Assembly (NCBI GenBank): GCA_943788935.1
Contig: CALSSE010000013.1
Span: 62,001-126,000 of the forward strand
DNA from: an uncultured bacterium
GTDB taxonomy: Bacteria > Myxococcota_A > Bradymonadia > UBA7976 > VGTA01
Direction: 5' to 3'
DNA length: 64,000 nucleotides
The position numbers and the translations under genes were made by a program. Positions 26,781-35,566 of the stretch are shown here, piece after piece (position 1 is the first letter of the stretch; every line of letters starts with the position of its first letter). Below the pieces are notes generated by a model. It was not told where the DNA came from. It ran no database searches and saw nothing but the letters and a program-made list of their open reading frames with translations.

Positions 26781-26842
26781 GACCTGAGTTGAGACCTAAG
26801 TTGAGACCTAAGTTGAGACCTGAGTTGAGACCTGAGTTGAGA
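26781..26842. repeat. 12-bp intergenic tandem repeat, five copies
   Basis: Units gacctgagttga / gacctaagttga in head-to-tail order in the divergent control region. Copy-number change would alter spacing between promoter elements. Confidence 0.85.
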
Positions 26843-26858
26843 CATAAGAGAGACCCCT

Positions 26859-26880
26859 CATCATTAAAGACTTAATGATG
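26859..26880. promoter_or_regulatory. Perfect 9-bp inverted repeat, candidate operator
   Basis: catcattaa - agac - ttaatgatg. A symmetric site of this size between two divergent genes is typical for a dimeric regulator. It does not match the published GC-rich RegA consensus as I remember it, so the protein that binds is open. There is no T run, so it is not a terminator. Confidence 0.5.
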
Positions 26881-26962
26881 ATGTATATATAGCTCTTTAT
26901 ATGAACGTAGTCTCTCTGATATAAAACATACTCTTTTAACATTATTTTTAGGTAGCTGTCTT

Positions 26963-28237
26963 ATGACTTCTCGCGCTAAATTAGTCCATTATATCCTCAT
27001 CAGCAACTTAATCGTTGGAGGCTTAAGTTGCGCTGATTACGTTGTTGAGCCCCCAAGTAACACGATCAATGTTGAGGAACCTCCAATGGTCATGAACCCG
27101 GCAGACGCTGAGGTTATCCCCATGGAAGAGTGTTTTGCAGAACTCTGTGATGGGCTCGATAATGACTGTGACTCTTTGGTAGATGAGGGCGCATTATGTG
27201 CTTGTAGTGAAGATAACTCCTGCTATGGAGGACCTCCCGACACCCACGGGGTCGGTCTATGTCAAGATGGACAAAGAGAGTGTATCGGTAACGGTGAATA
27301 TTGGGACGAGTGCTTTGAGTGGGTCGGTCCAGGTGAAGAGGTCTGCGATGAGCTCGATAATGATTGTGACGGCTCAACCGATGAGGGAGCGCTCAACGCT
27401 TGTGGTGCTTGCGGTGAGGTCCCCGAAGAGACCTGTGATGAGATAGACAATGACTGTGATGGATCTATCGATGAAGGGGCGCTTAATGCCTGTGGCGTCT
27501 GCGGTGATGTACCCGAAGAGACCTGTGACGGAGTAGACAACGACTGTGATGGGTCCACCGATGAAGGAACTTTCAATGCTTGTGGTGCTTGTGGCGATCT
27601 GTTTGAAGAGGTTTGCGATGGAACCGATAACGATTGCGATGGTGTGATTGATGAGGGAACGCTCAATGCCTGCGGAGCTTGTGGCGCTCCGCCCGAAGAG
27701 GTCTGTGATCTCCTCGATAACGATTGCGATGGTGTGATTGATGAGGGAACGCTCAATGCCTGCGGAGCCTGTGGTGCTCCGCCCGAAGAGGTCTGTGATC
27801 TCCTCGATAATGACTGCGATGGTGTTGTTGATGAGGGAACGCTCAATGCCTGCGGAGCCTGTGGTGCTCCGCCCGAAGAGGTCTGTGATCTCCTCGATAA
27901 CGACTGCGATGGTGTTGTTGATGAACAGGGTTGTGTGATCACTGATATCGATATTAATGATGACTGCGTGACCGTTTCCTGTCCAGCGGCAGCTCCCCAC
28001 CCGATCGCTTGTAACTTTGACTTCAGAGGGCGTGACCCTAGGGGATGCGTCGCTCATACGCCGGGTCAATCAGATGTCTATCTTCAAGAGGGCAACGATT
28101 GTGGAGCAGGACGAGTTGTCGGTCAGCTCATCTGCTCTAATATACAAGGTATGGAGCTCGATGAGAGCAACTGCCCTATCAACAAGACCGAAGCCTTTTA
28201 TCCCAATAGGAGTCGAGGCTGCCCTAGCACCGATTGA
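26963..28237 (+). CDS. MopE-like metal-binding-repeat lipoprotein
   Basis: 424 aa. Lipobox GLSC (Cys23). Residues about 48-325 contain eight motifs of the form CDxxDNDCDGxxDEG, the putative metal-binding motif named after the copper protein MopE, with the last copies repeated in units of 30 residues (LNACGACGAPPEEVCDLLDNDCDG). The C-terminal about 100 residues have further cysteines and a FDFRGRDPRGC segment. Acidic DNDCDGxxDE loops resemble calcium-binding loops, so Ca2+ as well as copper is possible. Divergent from the MbnP/MbnH operon; MopE/CorA-type proteins and MbnP/MbnH pairs are both part of copper handling in other bacteria, so co-regulation is plausible. Export to the outer surface is likely. 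Confidence 0.8.
   Translation: MTSRAKLVHYILISNLIVGGLSCADYVVEPPSNTINVEEPPMVMNPADAEVIPMEECFAELCDGLDNDCDSLVDEGALCACSEDNSCYGGPPDTHGVGLCQDGQRECIGNGEYWDECFEWVGPGEEVCDELDNDCDGSTDEGALNACGACGEVPEETCDEIDNDCDGSIDEGALNACGVCGDVPEETCDGVDNDCDGSTDEGTFNACGACGDLFEEVCDGTDNDCDGVIDEGTLNACGACGAPPEEVCDLLDNDCDGVIDEGTLNACGACGAPPEEVCDLLDNDCDGVVDEGTLNACGACGAPPEEVCDLLDNDCDGVVDEQGCVITDIDINDDCVTVSCPAAAPHPIACNFDFRGRDPRGCVAHTPGQSDVYLQEGNDCGAGRVVGQLICSNIQGMELDESNCPINKTEAFYPNRSRGCPSTD
27600..27925. repeat. 90-bp tandem repeats in MopE-like gene
   Basis: The last three to four DNDCDG modules are 90-bp units nearly identical in DNA sequence, while the upstream modules have diverged. This indicates expansion at the 3' side. The repeats leave false open frames on the other strand. 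Confidence 0.8.
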
Positions 28238-28258
28238 GGGCGATAATTTGATCGCCTC
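28236..28258 (+). terminator. Hairpin at the end of the MopE-like gene
   Basis: gagggcgat-aattt-gatcgcctc, an 8-bp stem with one bulged G directly at the stop codon. No T run follows, so terminator activity is uncertain. Confidence 0.35.
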
Positions 28259-28278
28259 TCCACTCCTTAGGCTATTCT

Positions 28279-29265
28279 CTAAAGACTACTAAATGCGAAG
28301 ATGCTTAAGTGATTATATGTGTGATCTTCAGTGATGTACACCGAAGGAAAGTGATCATGATTAGGCGCGTCAGGCCAGCCTTGAGGCTCAAGGCAGAGCG
28401 CGGGATACTTATGATCGGGTGCCTCATCGCTGACTGAGGGGTCTCCTATGCTCGAGGGCGTGTACACCTGCAGCCCAGACTGATTAGAGAGTACAGTCAA
28501 GGAGACTTGGGAGAGCGGACTATAGAGGGTAGCGAGCTTAGTCAGCTCTCTCGCTGAACTCGGCGAGCTGAAACAAAAGTTATGATCAAAAGAGAGCGCT
28601 CCCCGCTCGGCGAGGCTTGATAATGAAGTCGGCGTCCGTAGGTCAAATCGAGTCCCCTCAACAGAGGCGACCTCTCCAGTCGGTAAATGCATATCATTAA
28701 CCGGTAAATAGTGATCTCCATAAACGGTGAGGATGTGATCTAGAATAGAGCCGCTATCATCGAGGCAGAGATAGGGGTGAGGAGCGAGGTTACAGAGCGT
28801 CGATCGGTCACTGGTCATGGTGAGGTTGACCGTCAACTCAGATGATGCAGAGATCTCATATCGACATCGATAAACTCTATATCCTGGTAAGCCGAGTTCT
28901 CCATCTCTGAGTAGCAATTCAAAGACCACTCCTCGCTCAGATATAGAGATCATTGACCATAATCGACGACCTAATCCTCTTGAGCCACCATGAAGAGTAT
29001 TCGGGCCATCATTAGCCTCTAATGAATAACGGCTCCCATCAATGTCTACACTCGCCCCCCCAACCCGATTAGCGATAGGGCCGGCGATAGAGCCAAAGTG
29101 ACCCGTAGAGAGCGGATAATGATCATGGGGGATTCGCCTAAGTAGTTCTTGTCCCCTAAATCGAAGAGAAGCGAGGCTCGCTCCCCAAGGGTGTAACTCA
29201 AGCTCAAGGTTACCATGGCTCAATCTCACTGGAGAGGTCTGATCTACTTGTCTGTGCTCGGTCAT
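28279..29265 (-). CDS. Aldose 1-epimerase (mutarotase family)
   Basis: 328 aa, no signal peptide, so cytoplasmic. Typical galactose-mutarotase features: GSIAGPIANRVGGASVDIDG (substrate-binding Asn-Arg), NDGPNTLHGGSRGLGRRLW, catalytic His in APHPYLCLDD and catalytic Glu in CLEPQGWPDAPNH. Interconverts alpha and beta anomers of galactose or related aldoses. It lies 80 bp downstream of a GH36 alpha-galactosidase gene on the same strand, forming a two-gene sugar-use unit: galactosidase releases the sugar, the epimerase prepares it for metabolism. Whether it is GalM or a paralogue for another sugar is not decidable. Confidence 0.9.
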   Translation of the reverse strand: MTEHRQVDQTSPVRLSHGNLELELHPWGASLASLRFRGQELLRRIPHDHYPLSTGHFGSIAGPIANRVGGASVDIDGSRYSLEANDGPNTLHGGSRGLGRRLWSMISISERGVVFELLLRDGELGLPGYRVYRCRYEISASSELTVNLTMTSDRSTLCNLAPHPYLCLDDSGSILDHILTVYGDHYLPVNDMHLPTGEVASVEGTRFDLRTPTSLSSLAERGALSFDHNFCFSSPSSARELTKLATLYSPLSQVSLTVLSNQSGLQVYTPSSIGDPSVSDEAPDHKYPALCLEPQGWPDAPNHDHFPSVYITEDHTYNHLSIFAFSSL

Positions 29266-29345
29266 GACATACTCGATGGTTTTGTTTTGATTAGAGAGTC
29301 TTAGAGGCTAGTAGAGAGTCTAAGTTTCGAGGGCGCTCCCCTCTC

Positions 29346-31550
29346 TTAGTCGCCGAGCTCACGTCCTTCTACGCTAAAAGGCTCACTCCATTCGAATTCC
29401 AAGAGACGCGCTTCTCCGCTCTCAGAGATCCCTAAGTATCTCTGAGGAGGAGGGGCTAGGGTAGACCCTGGACGCTGTAGGTGGTCAGCGAGCGGATTAC
29501 CAAGCCATTGTTCGGCGGGGGTATTCATCAAGTCAAGGGGGATTGCAGGTGCCGGCATGTCTGCCCACCATAAGCGCTCAGGAGCGGTAAACAATGCTAA
29601 TCGCTCGGTAGGGAGCGTGGTCAAATCGTCACCAATACTGTAAGCAGCGCTCGCTAAAGCGGCGACCGCTGCTCCCGCTTCTGCCTCTGATATCAAGTAA
29701 GGGCGCCGAGTCTGCACTTGATCACCATCAGGCCAAATCAGTGGATAAAGATAAGCCCTCGCCGCAGTACTCCTCGCCGCCGACGCGATGAAGGCCGGAT
29801 AAAGGTCTCCAAAGGTAGTGTCAGCCCCGATCCTTAAAGAATCGGCATATCCTAAGATCGACCGAACAGGGGCGCCACACGCGTTGATGATCACCTCCGC
29901 CCCCACGGCCTCTCTGATCATCGCCATCCCTCTCCTCAAGCTCTCAGTCCCCGATAGAGGAAGCGTCCGACGCCCGGGGATAGCGGCTGCATAGAGGAAG
30001 TCGAGCTTAAAATAAGTGAAGCCCTGAGCAGCGCGAACGGCGAGTTCGGTGAGGACATGAGTCATCGCCTCGGGGTGGGTGGTATCGAGGATATAATATG
30101 TCCGCGGATTACCGATGATCTTGTGCTCTAACGGTTCCTCGTTCCCGACTTCTTCTCCGGTTGTAACCATTGGTTTAATAAGCGCTTCATCTCCCTCCGG
30201 ACCTCTCTCACTCAAAGGATAAACAAACCACTCATCGGGGTAGTCAAGTCGCTCGGCGACCTCTATGTCTACAAGAAAGGGAGCAAACCATAGACCTAAT
30301 GATAAGTCGAGTGTTTGAGCGCGATCGATAAGGGGCTCAAATCCATCAGGGAATTGCTCGTTAGTAACCCAATCTCCCCACCCTCGTTGCCAGCCGTCAT
30401 CTAGCTCTACGAGCGTAAACCCTAGCGGTCGGAGATGCTCATCGACGAGGTCGAGGTGCTCCATAATATAAGGCGCATCGATCTCCTCAAAACGCTCATT
30501 CCAACTATACCAGCCGCGGAGCGGGCGCTGAGGTTGATCGCTGGTCTGCTCAGAACGAACTCCCTCCGCGCTCAAGCGTTGTAAACGCTCACTGAGCAAA
30601 TGTTGATAAGCTCTGAGGGCTAGCCACATCGTCGGCGCAGTGATCAGAGTGAGCTCATGTCGGGTTGAATCAGCGCTCGATGATGAGCCATCACCTCGCA
30701 GAGGAATATCCTCAAAGCCCAATCGAGCGGTGATGGTGAGGCTTTGGTCGTCATCACCGCGCTGTTCTGCCCCAAAGGCAGAGAGGGTGTAAGTAGGATC
30801 GAGGTGAGCTAACAACCACACTCCTCTCTCAGCCCCCTCTCCTCTTTGACCTGCGATCAGTCCAAAAGAGACCCCATGCTCTCCATGAAGAGGGTCTCCG
30901 GTAAGCGCTTCTCTTACGAATAAATGGCCCTCTTCATCGCGCTGAAACTGCTCGGGGGGAGAGATCGCACCCGAGAAGCTCCATGATTGATAACCCGCTT
31001 GGAAGATTCGATCACCTCGAAATCCCCGAAAGTCGATCTCCACCGAGGAGACTGACGAAGGAGTTGTCAAGACCAGAGAGGTCGCTGTAACCTCCGCTTC
31101 ACCGCTAGGAAGTCGCTCGGGTAAGAGCTCGCCTATTAAAGCCAAAAGACTCTCTTCAAGATCGGTGTCAAAGAGCGTAGAGATCGAGAATCGTGTCGGC
31201 TCTTCCCAAGTCATATCTTCGTTTAAATTGAGAGGTCGCCAAACCCTATCAAGAGCCCTCATCTGCATCGAGAGTTCTAGGCAAGTGGGTAAAGTGAAGA
31301 GCCCCTCGCATGACTCTTGACGCTGATCATCAAGTCCCCCATCGCTCTCTCCCCCATCGCTCTCTCCCCCATCAATGAGCCCGAGATCGTCTGCGACCTC
31401 CTGATCTGTGTTCAGACCTCGGTCGGTCATCAATGTTGCCATATCGAGAAGACCTGGTGAGGTCTCGTCACAGCCCAAGGTAAGTAGAATAATGAAGAAA
31501 GAATATGAGGAGATGACGATCAAGCGTAGTCGTGACCGGTGTCTAGTCAT
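29346..31550 (-). CDS. GH36-type alpha-galactosidase lipoprotein
   Basis: 734 aa from ATG 31550; the longer frame begins at a GTG 29 codons upstream and would hide the signal peptide. Signal MTRHRSRLRLIVISSYSFFI with lipobox TLGC, followed by the acidic linker DGGESDGGESDGG. The beta-sandwich N-domain is followed by a TIM barrel with GH36 landmarks: RGWYSWNERF, VELDDGWQRGWGDW, nucleophile Asp517 in YFKLDFLY, and likely acid/base Asp577 in LRIGADT. Cleaves alpha-galactosides such as raffinose or galactomannan side chains, probably on the cell surface given the lipid anchor. Cotranscribed with the epimerase downstream. Divergent from the 1291-aa lipoprotein gene, 120 bp apart. Confidence 0.88.
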   Translation of the reverse strand: MTRHRSRLRLIVISSYSFFIILLTLGCDETSPGLLDMATLMTDRGLNTDQEVADDLGLIDGGESDGGESDGGLDDQRQESCEGLFTLPTCLELSMQMRALDRVWRPLNLNEDMTWEEPTRFSISTLFDTDLEESLLALIGELLPERLPSGEAEVTATSLVLTTPSSVSSVEIDFRGFRGDRIFQAGYQSWSFSGAISPPEQFQRDEEGHLFVREALTGDPLHGEHGVSFGLIAGQRGEGAERGVWLLAHLDPTYTLSAFGAEQRGDDDQSLTITARLGFEDIPLRGDGSSSSADSTRHELTLITAPTMWLALRAYQHLLSERLQRLSAEGVRSEQTSDQPQRPLRGWYSWNERFEEIDAPYIMEHLDLVDEHLRPLGFTLVELDDGWQRGWGDWVTNEQFPDGFEPLIDRAQTLDLSLGLWFAPFLVDIEVAERLDYPDEWFVYPLSERGPEGDEALIKPMVTTGEEVGNEEPLEHKIIGNPRTYYILDTTHPEAMTHVLTELAVRAAQGFTYFKLDFLYAAAIPGRRTLPLSGTESLRRGMAMIREAVGAEVIINACGAPVRSILGYADSLRIGADTTFGDLYPAFIASAARSTAARAYLYPLIWPDGDQVQTRRPYLISEAEAGAAVAALASAAYSIGDDLTTLPTERLALFTAPERLWWADMPAPAIPLDLMNTPAEQWLGNPLADHLQRPGSTLAPPPQRYLGISESGEARLLEFEWSEPFSVEGRELGD

Positions 31551-31670
31551 GGATATACTCAGCGTTTCATAGGTGTGGATAGATCTGTTGCTTAGGGAAT
31601 AATAGAGCAACTTAGGCTTGAAAATGTTAGTTTCCACTGTTCAGTTTAACATCAGAAGGAAAGATCTGTC

Positions 31671-34600
31671 ATGAAGATCACTATACGTTTCATATTAGGA
31701 CTCGCGGTCTCATTATTGGCTATGCTAAGCGGCTGTGATGATGATCTAGATAGACGCTTTGATGCCGGCGCGATAAGAGATATGAATCCCTTCTCTGACG
31801 CAGAACAGGCCGGTGTAGAAGCGGGCATAGAAGCAGGAGAAGAGAACGACGACCTCGGCATCGCGGGTGATGAAGTGATTGACCGTGGTCTGGCAGGAGG
31901 AGAAGCAGGAGAGATGATGGATTGCTCCGAAGAGGTCCTCTGCGATGAAGATGGTAGACTTAGGCGCTGTGAGCAAGGTGAGTGGGTGGTAGAGAGCTGT
32001 CCCGTCGGCACATCCTGCGATCCAGAGAGCGCTCGCTGTATCACTGATGGGTGCACAGAGGGGGTGAGAGTCTGTGATGGAGAGAATACTTTTGTGGAGT
32101 GCGTTGATGGTGAATATGGTGATCCACAAGAGTGCGCTGCCAACGATCAGTGTATCGCCGGTCGCTGTCTCAGCGCTTGTGATCGCGCCGCCGCCAATGC
32201 CGATTACCAAGGCTGCGAATTTTGGGCGGTTGACATGGACAACATCCTCGATGGTGAGGGTGGAGGTCCAGGAGCAGCGTCGAGCGCTGTTGTGCTTAGT
32301 AATGTGAGCCAGCAAGAGAGCCTGATCTTGATCCAAGACCGTGAGGGGGTCATCGTACATCAGAGAGTCCTCGGAGCGGGAGAGACCCAAAGTTTCAGCT
32401 TACCGAGAGCTGACCTCATCGGCTCTCAGCTAGGTGGAGTCGCCTGGCATATCTCCACAGATCAACCGGTGCTCGCTTATCTATTTACCCCTCTTCAAAG
32501 AACGCAGACATCTAGTGTAGACGCGACCTTACTCATCCCCGTTCACGCTCTCGATGATCGATATCGAGTTCTCACTTGGCCAGGACAAGGCTATAACCAA
32601 CGAGGCACAATGACGATTGTCGCCGTTGATGAAGAGCCGACATCAGTGACCGTAGTTCTCTCCGAAGAGGCTGCGCCCGGTGTGGACTTTAGAGAGATGA
32701 TGACCACGACCGCTCAGCGGACCCTCAGCCCCTCGGTGGGGACACCGTGGACGGAGGTGTTGGAGCGTGGTGAGGTGTGGCAGCTCCAATCAGGACCGCT
32801 CTCAGACCTCTCGGGGACCGAGGTGATCGCTGATCGAGACATTGTCCTCTTCGCAGGTACGAGGTGCAGTAACATCCCTGCGGGGATCCCTCGCTGTGAT
32901 CATCTTGAGCATCAGATGCTACCTCTCCGTAATCAAGGTCGTAGCTATATCGCTCCTGGAGGTTTACCACGAGCCTCCGAGGAGACTTGGTATCGAGTTG
33001 TCGCCACCCTAGATGGAACTGAGGTGACCTCTATCCCCGCTCTCCCCGATGTCCCAGTGACTCTCGGCGCAGGAGAGGTCTTTACCTTCTCTTCAGCAGA
33101 GCCGCTCAATATCCAAGCGAGCGCGCCAGTGATGGTGGGAATGTTCCTCGCCAGCGCCGACGCTGGCGCTGATGGTGTCGGTGACCCCTCTTTTGTTCTA
33201 TTACCCCCTGTGGAGCAATTTCAATCTCGCTACGCCTTTCTCACTCCGGATGATTTTGAGCGCGATGGTCTGACCTTGATCTCAAGCGGAGAGACTGCGG
33301 TGACCCTTGATGGAGAGCCATTAGCGGTAGAGTGGCAGGTCTTGACTGACTCAACTTGGCGGGTCGCCCATGTCGAGATCGCCGATGGGCCTCATGAAAT
33401 CACCGCAGGTCGAGCCTTTGGGATGATCATCACCGGCTATGATGAAGAGGTCTCTTATGCCTTCACTGGAGGGCTAAATCTCGAAAAGATTCGTGAATCA
33501 GAGCCCCCTCCCTTTGAGGGGGTTTGTGGCGGTGGCGCTTCGATTAATACTCCCTGCCAAACCGGGCTGATGGGCGCTTGTAGCGCTGGCCGATTGAGCT
33601 GCGCACCAGGAGGAGAGCCCTCCTGTCTCCCGATCTCCGAATCAACCACCGAGCGCTGTAATCGCTTAGACGATGACTGTGATGGACTCATTGATGAGTC
33701 ACAGTGCGCTAATTTCATTCTCGAGCGAGCAGCTCCCGAGAGTGATCGTTTGATCATCGTAGAGGGTGAAGAGATGGGCTTCCGTGTCGAGGCTCAAGGC
33801 GAGGCGATCGGTCTTGATATCGAATGGTCAGTCGATGGAGAAAACTTTATAGGCGAGACCGGTCTAGAGCTACGCTGGACACCTCTTGGCTTTGAAGAAG
33901 GGCCACGAGTAGTCACAGCTAAGATCAATAGAGATGATCGAGTCGCTGAGATCTCCTGGTTAGTCTTGGTGAATGACGCCTCCTCCAATACCCCCGTCAT
34001 CTGGGGCAAGGTCACTCTCCCCCAAGGAGAGACAGTCTCGGGGGTTACGGTCGAGCTTGATAGGGGACCTAGCGAGGGTGAGCTAGAGGTTGATCCGCGC
34101 GGTTACTATGCCATCGCCGCTGAGTCTGGAGTCTATCATTTAAAGCTCGATACGATCTTCAACCCTGCACCCAGCGGGTATCCACGAGGAATAATAACTC
34201 TCGCCGAAGACATCGTCCTCGATCAGCTCAATGTGCGAAGAGATATCGAGCTCCCTCTCGCTCAAATAAGCGGACAAGTCTCTCTGGTTGACGGCACATT
34301 ATTACCGGATACGATTCTCGATTTTGACGGGAGTTGCTTTGCCTGTAGTCAGCGAGTAGGGGTCGACGCTATGGGACGATATGATACCCTGTTGTTTTAC
34401 GCGACATGGGAGGTTAACGCCACTCCACCAGAGAGCACAGGCCTCCCGACGCGAACCGTGAGTGATGAGGAGGTGAGAGGCGACCGTCCTTGGGACATCA
34501 TCTTCCCGAATGTCTATACCATCAATGCACTCATCGTCGATCAATATGATGCACCGACCTCTGGGGTGACCATCATCTTTGAAGGGGCAGAGGCTCAAGT

Positions 34601-35546
34601 CGAACAGAGCACGGATACAGAGGGGCGACTGAGCGTAAATCTCCCCGAAGGTGAATACTTAGTTAAGCTCGATACCCTGTTCTCACCCCGCCCCCCTCAA
34701 ATCGGTAAAGGGATAGTCCCGCTGATCGAGACGCTACAGGTCTCTACGAATATTGAGAACTTACGGATCCCGCTCCCTAACGCTTGGGTCTCAGGGGTCG
34801 TCACCGGTCAAGGATCTGGCTCACCACAAGAGGGAGTTAACCTCAATTTTGATGGCTCTTGTTTCGCTTGCTCAGGTGAGGCAGAGACCGATGTCAATGG
34901 CGTGTATGGCGTTCCCTTGCTACATGGTGATTATACCATTGAGCTGACCCCTGACCCTAACAGTGACTATGTCAACCAATCGAGTGATCCGATCGCAGCG
35001 TATACGGACCTCACCCATGATATTGTGCTAGAAGGTCCAGCGCTAGTGATCGATGGCACGCTCCTCGACCCCCGTGGTCAAGCGGTCGCTGGGATAGGGA
35101 TCAGGAGCGAGGGTCGAACCGAGAGTCAGGTCACCACCGATGACAATGGCTTGTTCCAGCTGCGCCTCCTCCCTGGAGAATATGAGCTTAAGATCGACAG
35201 TATCTTTGGAGACCGGCCCATCGGTGCCCCTAGAGGGATCGTTGAGTTTTGGAGCGGTCAGCTCTCAGCGAGCGTCACCCAGAGCTATGTCGCCCCCTTC
35301 TCTTATATCTCCGGTCGAGTGCAAGAGTCGGCGGGTGATGTCGTCCCTAGCGCTGCCTTGAGCTTCGATGGGAGTTGCTTCGCCTGCTCGCAGACAGCGG
35401 TCTCCATAGAAGATGGAAGCTATGAGGCGACGCTCTTCCAAGGGATATATCGCATAGAGGTTACCCCACCCGCTCCCCTTCCCTTACAAACCATCGAAGA
35501 TATTGACTGTAGCTCAGGAGAGATCATCTTAGATATCAATTACTGA
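31671..35546 (+). CDS. Giant lipoprotein: IgGFc-binding-like domain, MopE motif and six regulatory-like beta repeats
   Basis: 1291 aa. Lipobox LSGC (Cys22) followed by an acidic linker. Cys-rich stretch about 84-180. Residues about 180-610 resemble the IgGFc-binding-protein N-terminal domain found in many myxobacterial surface proteins (GCEFWAVDMDN, STDQPVLAYLFTP, ...NQGRSYIAPGG). One MopE-type motif follows (CNRLDDDCDGLIDE). The last about 500 residues are six carboxypeptidase-regulatory-like (transthyretin-fold) modules in three alternating pairs: one with KLDTIFNPAPSGYPRGI, one with FDGSCFACS. The latter has a CxxC pair in every copy. Probably a surface adhesin. Single gene; it reads away from the GH36 gene. 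Confidence 0.82.
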   Translation: MKITIRFILGLAVSLLAMLSGCDDDLDRRFDAGAIRDMNPFSDAEQAGVEAGIEAGEENDDLGIAGDEVIDRGLAGGEAGEMMDCSEEVLCDEDGRLRRCEQGEWVVESCPVGTSCDPESARCITDGCTEGVRVCDGENTFVECVDGEYGDPQECAANDQCIAGRCLSACDRAAANADYQGCEFWAVDMDNILDGEGGGPGAASSAVVLSNVSQQESLILIQDREGVIVHQRVLGAGETQSFSLPRADLIGSQLGGVAWHISTDQPVLAYLFTPLQRTQTSSVDATLLIPVHALDDRYRVLTWPGQGYNQRGTMTIVAVDEEPTSVTVVLSEEAAPGVDFREMMTTTAQRTLSPSVGTPWTEVLERGEVWQLQSGPLSDLSGTEVIADRDIVLFAGTRCSNIPAGIPRCDHLEHQMLPLRNQGRSYIAPGGLPRASEETWYRVVATLDGTEVTSIPALPDVPVTLGAGEVFTFSSAEPLNIQASAPVMVGMFLASADAGADGVGDPSFVLLPPVEQFQSRYAFLTPDDFERDGLTLISSGETAVTLDGEPLAVEWQVLTDSTWRVAHVEIADGPHEITAGRAFGMIITGYDEEVSYAFTGGLNLEKIRESEPPPFEGVCGGGASINTPCQTGLMGACSAGRLSCAPGGEPSCLPISESTTERCNRLDDDCDGLIDESQCANFILERAAPESDRLIIVEGEEMGFRVEAQGEAIGLDIEWSVDGENFIGETGLELRWTPLGFEEGPRVVTAKINRDDRVAEISWLVLVNDASSNTPVIWGKVTLPQGETVSGVTVELDRGPSEGELEVDPRGYYAIAAESGVYHLKLDTIFNPAPSGYPRGIITLAEDIVLDQLNVRRDIELPLAQISGQVSLVDGTLLPDTILDFDGSCFACSQRVGVDAMGRYDTLLFYATWEVNATPPESTGLPTRTVSDEEVRGDRPWDIIFPNVYTINALIVDQYDAPTSGVTIIFEGAEAQVEQSTDTEGRLSVNLPEGEYLVKLDTLFSPRPPQIGKGIVPLIETLQVSTNIENLRIPLPNAWVSGVVTGQGSGSPQEGVNLNFDGSCFACSGEAETDVNGVYGVPLLHGDYTIELTPDPNSDYVNQSSDPIAAYTDLTHDIVLEGPALVIDGTLLDPRGQAVAGIGIRSEGRTESQVTTDDNGLFQLRLLPGEYELKIDSIFGDRPIGAPRGIVEFWSGQLSASVTQSYVAPFSYISGRVQESAGDVVPSAALSFDGSCFACSQTAVSIEDGSYEATLFQGIYRIEVTPPAPLPLQTIEDIDCSSGEIILDINY

Positions 35547-35566
35547 GTGTCTTATGAGGGCAACGA

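Larger units (their letters stand above)
26660..26962. other. Divergent promoter region between mbnP-like operon and MopE-like gene
   Basis: 303 bp. It contains a 12-bp tandem repeat (26781-26842) and a perfect 9-bp inverted repeat (26859-26880) and is AT-rich near the MopE-like start. It should drive both directions and is the natural place for control by the RegA-like regulator. Confidence 0.5.

Noticed and set aside
27262..28069. Long minus-strand frames rich in Ser-Gln-Pro and Ile-Glu-Glu repeats
   Set aside because: Antisense shadows of the MopE-like repeat array; a 90-bp in-frame repeat leaves all frames open.
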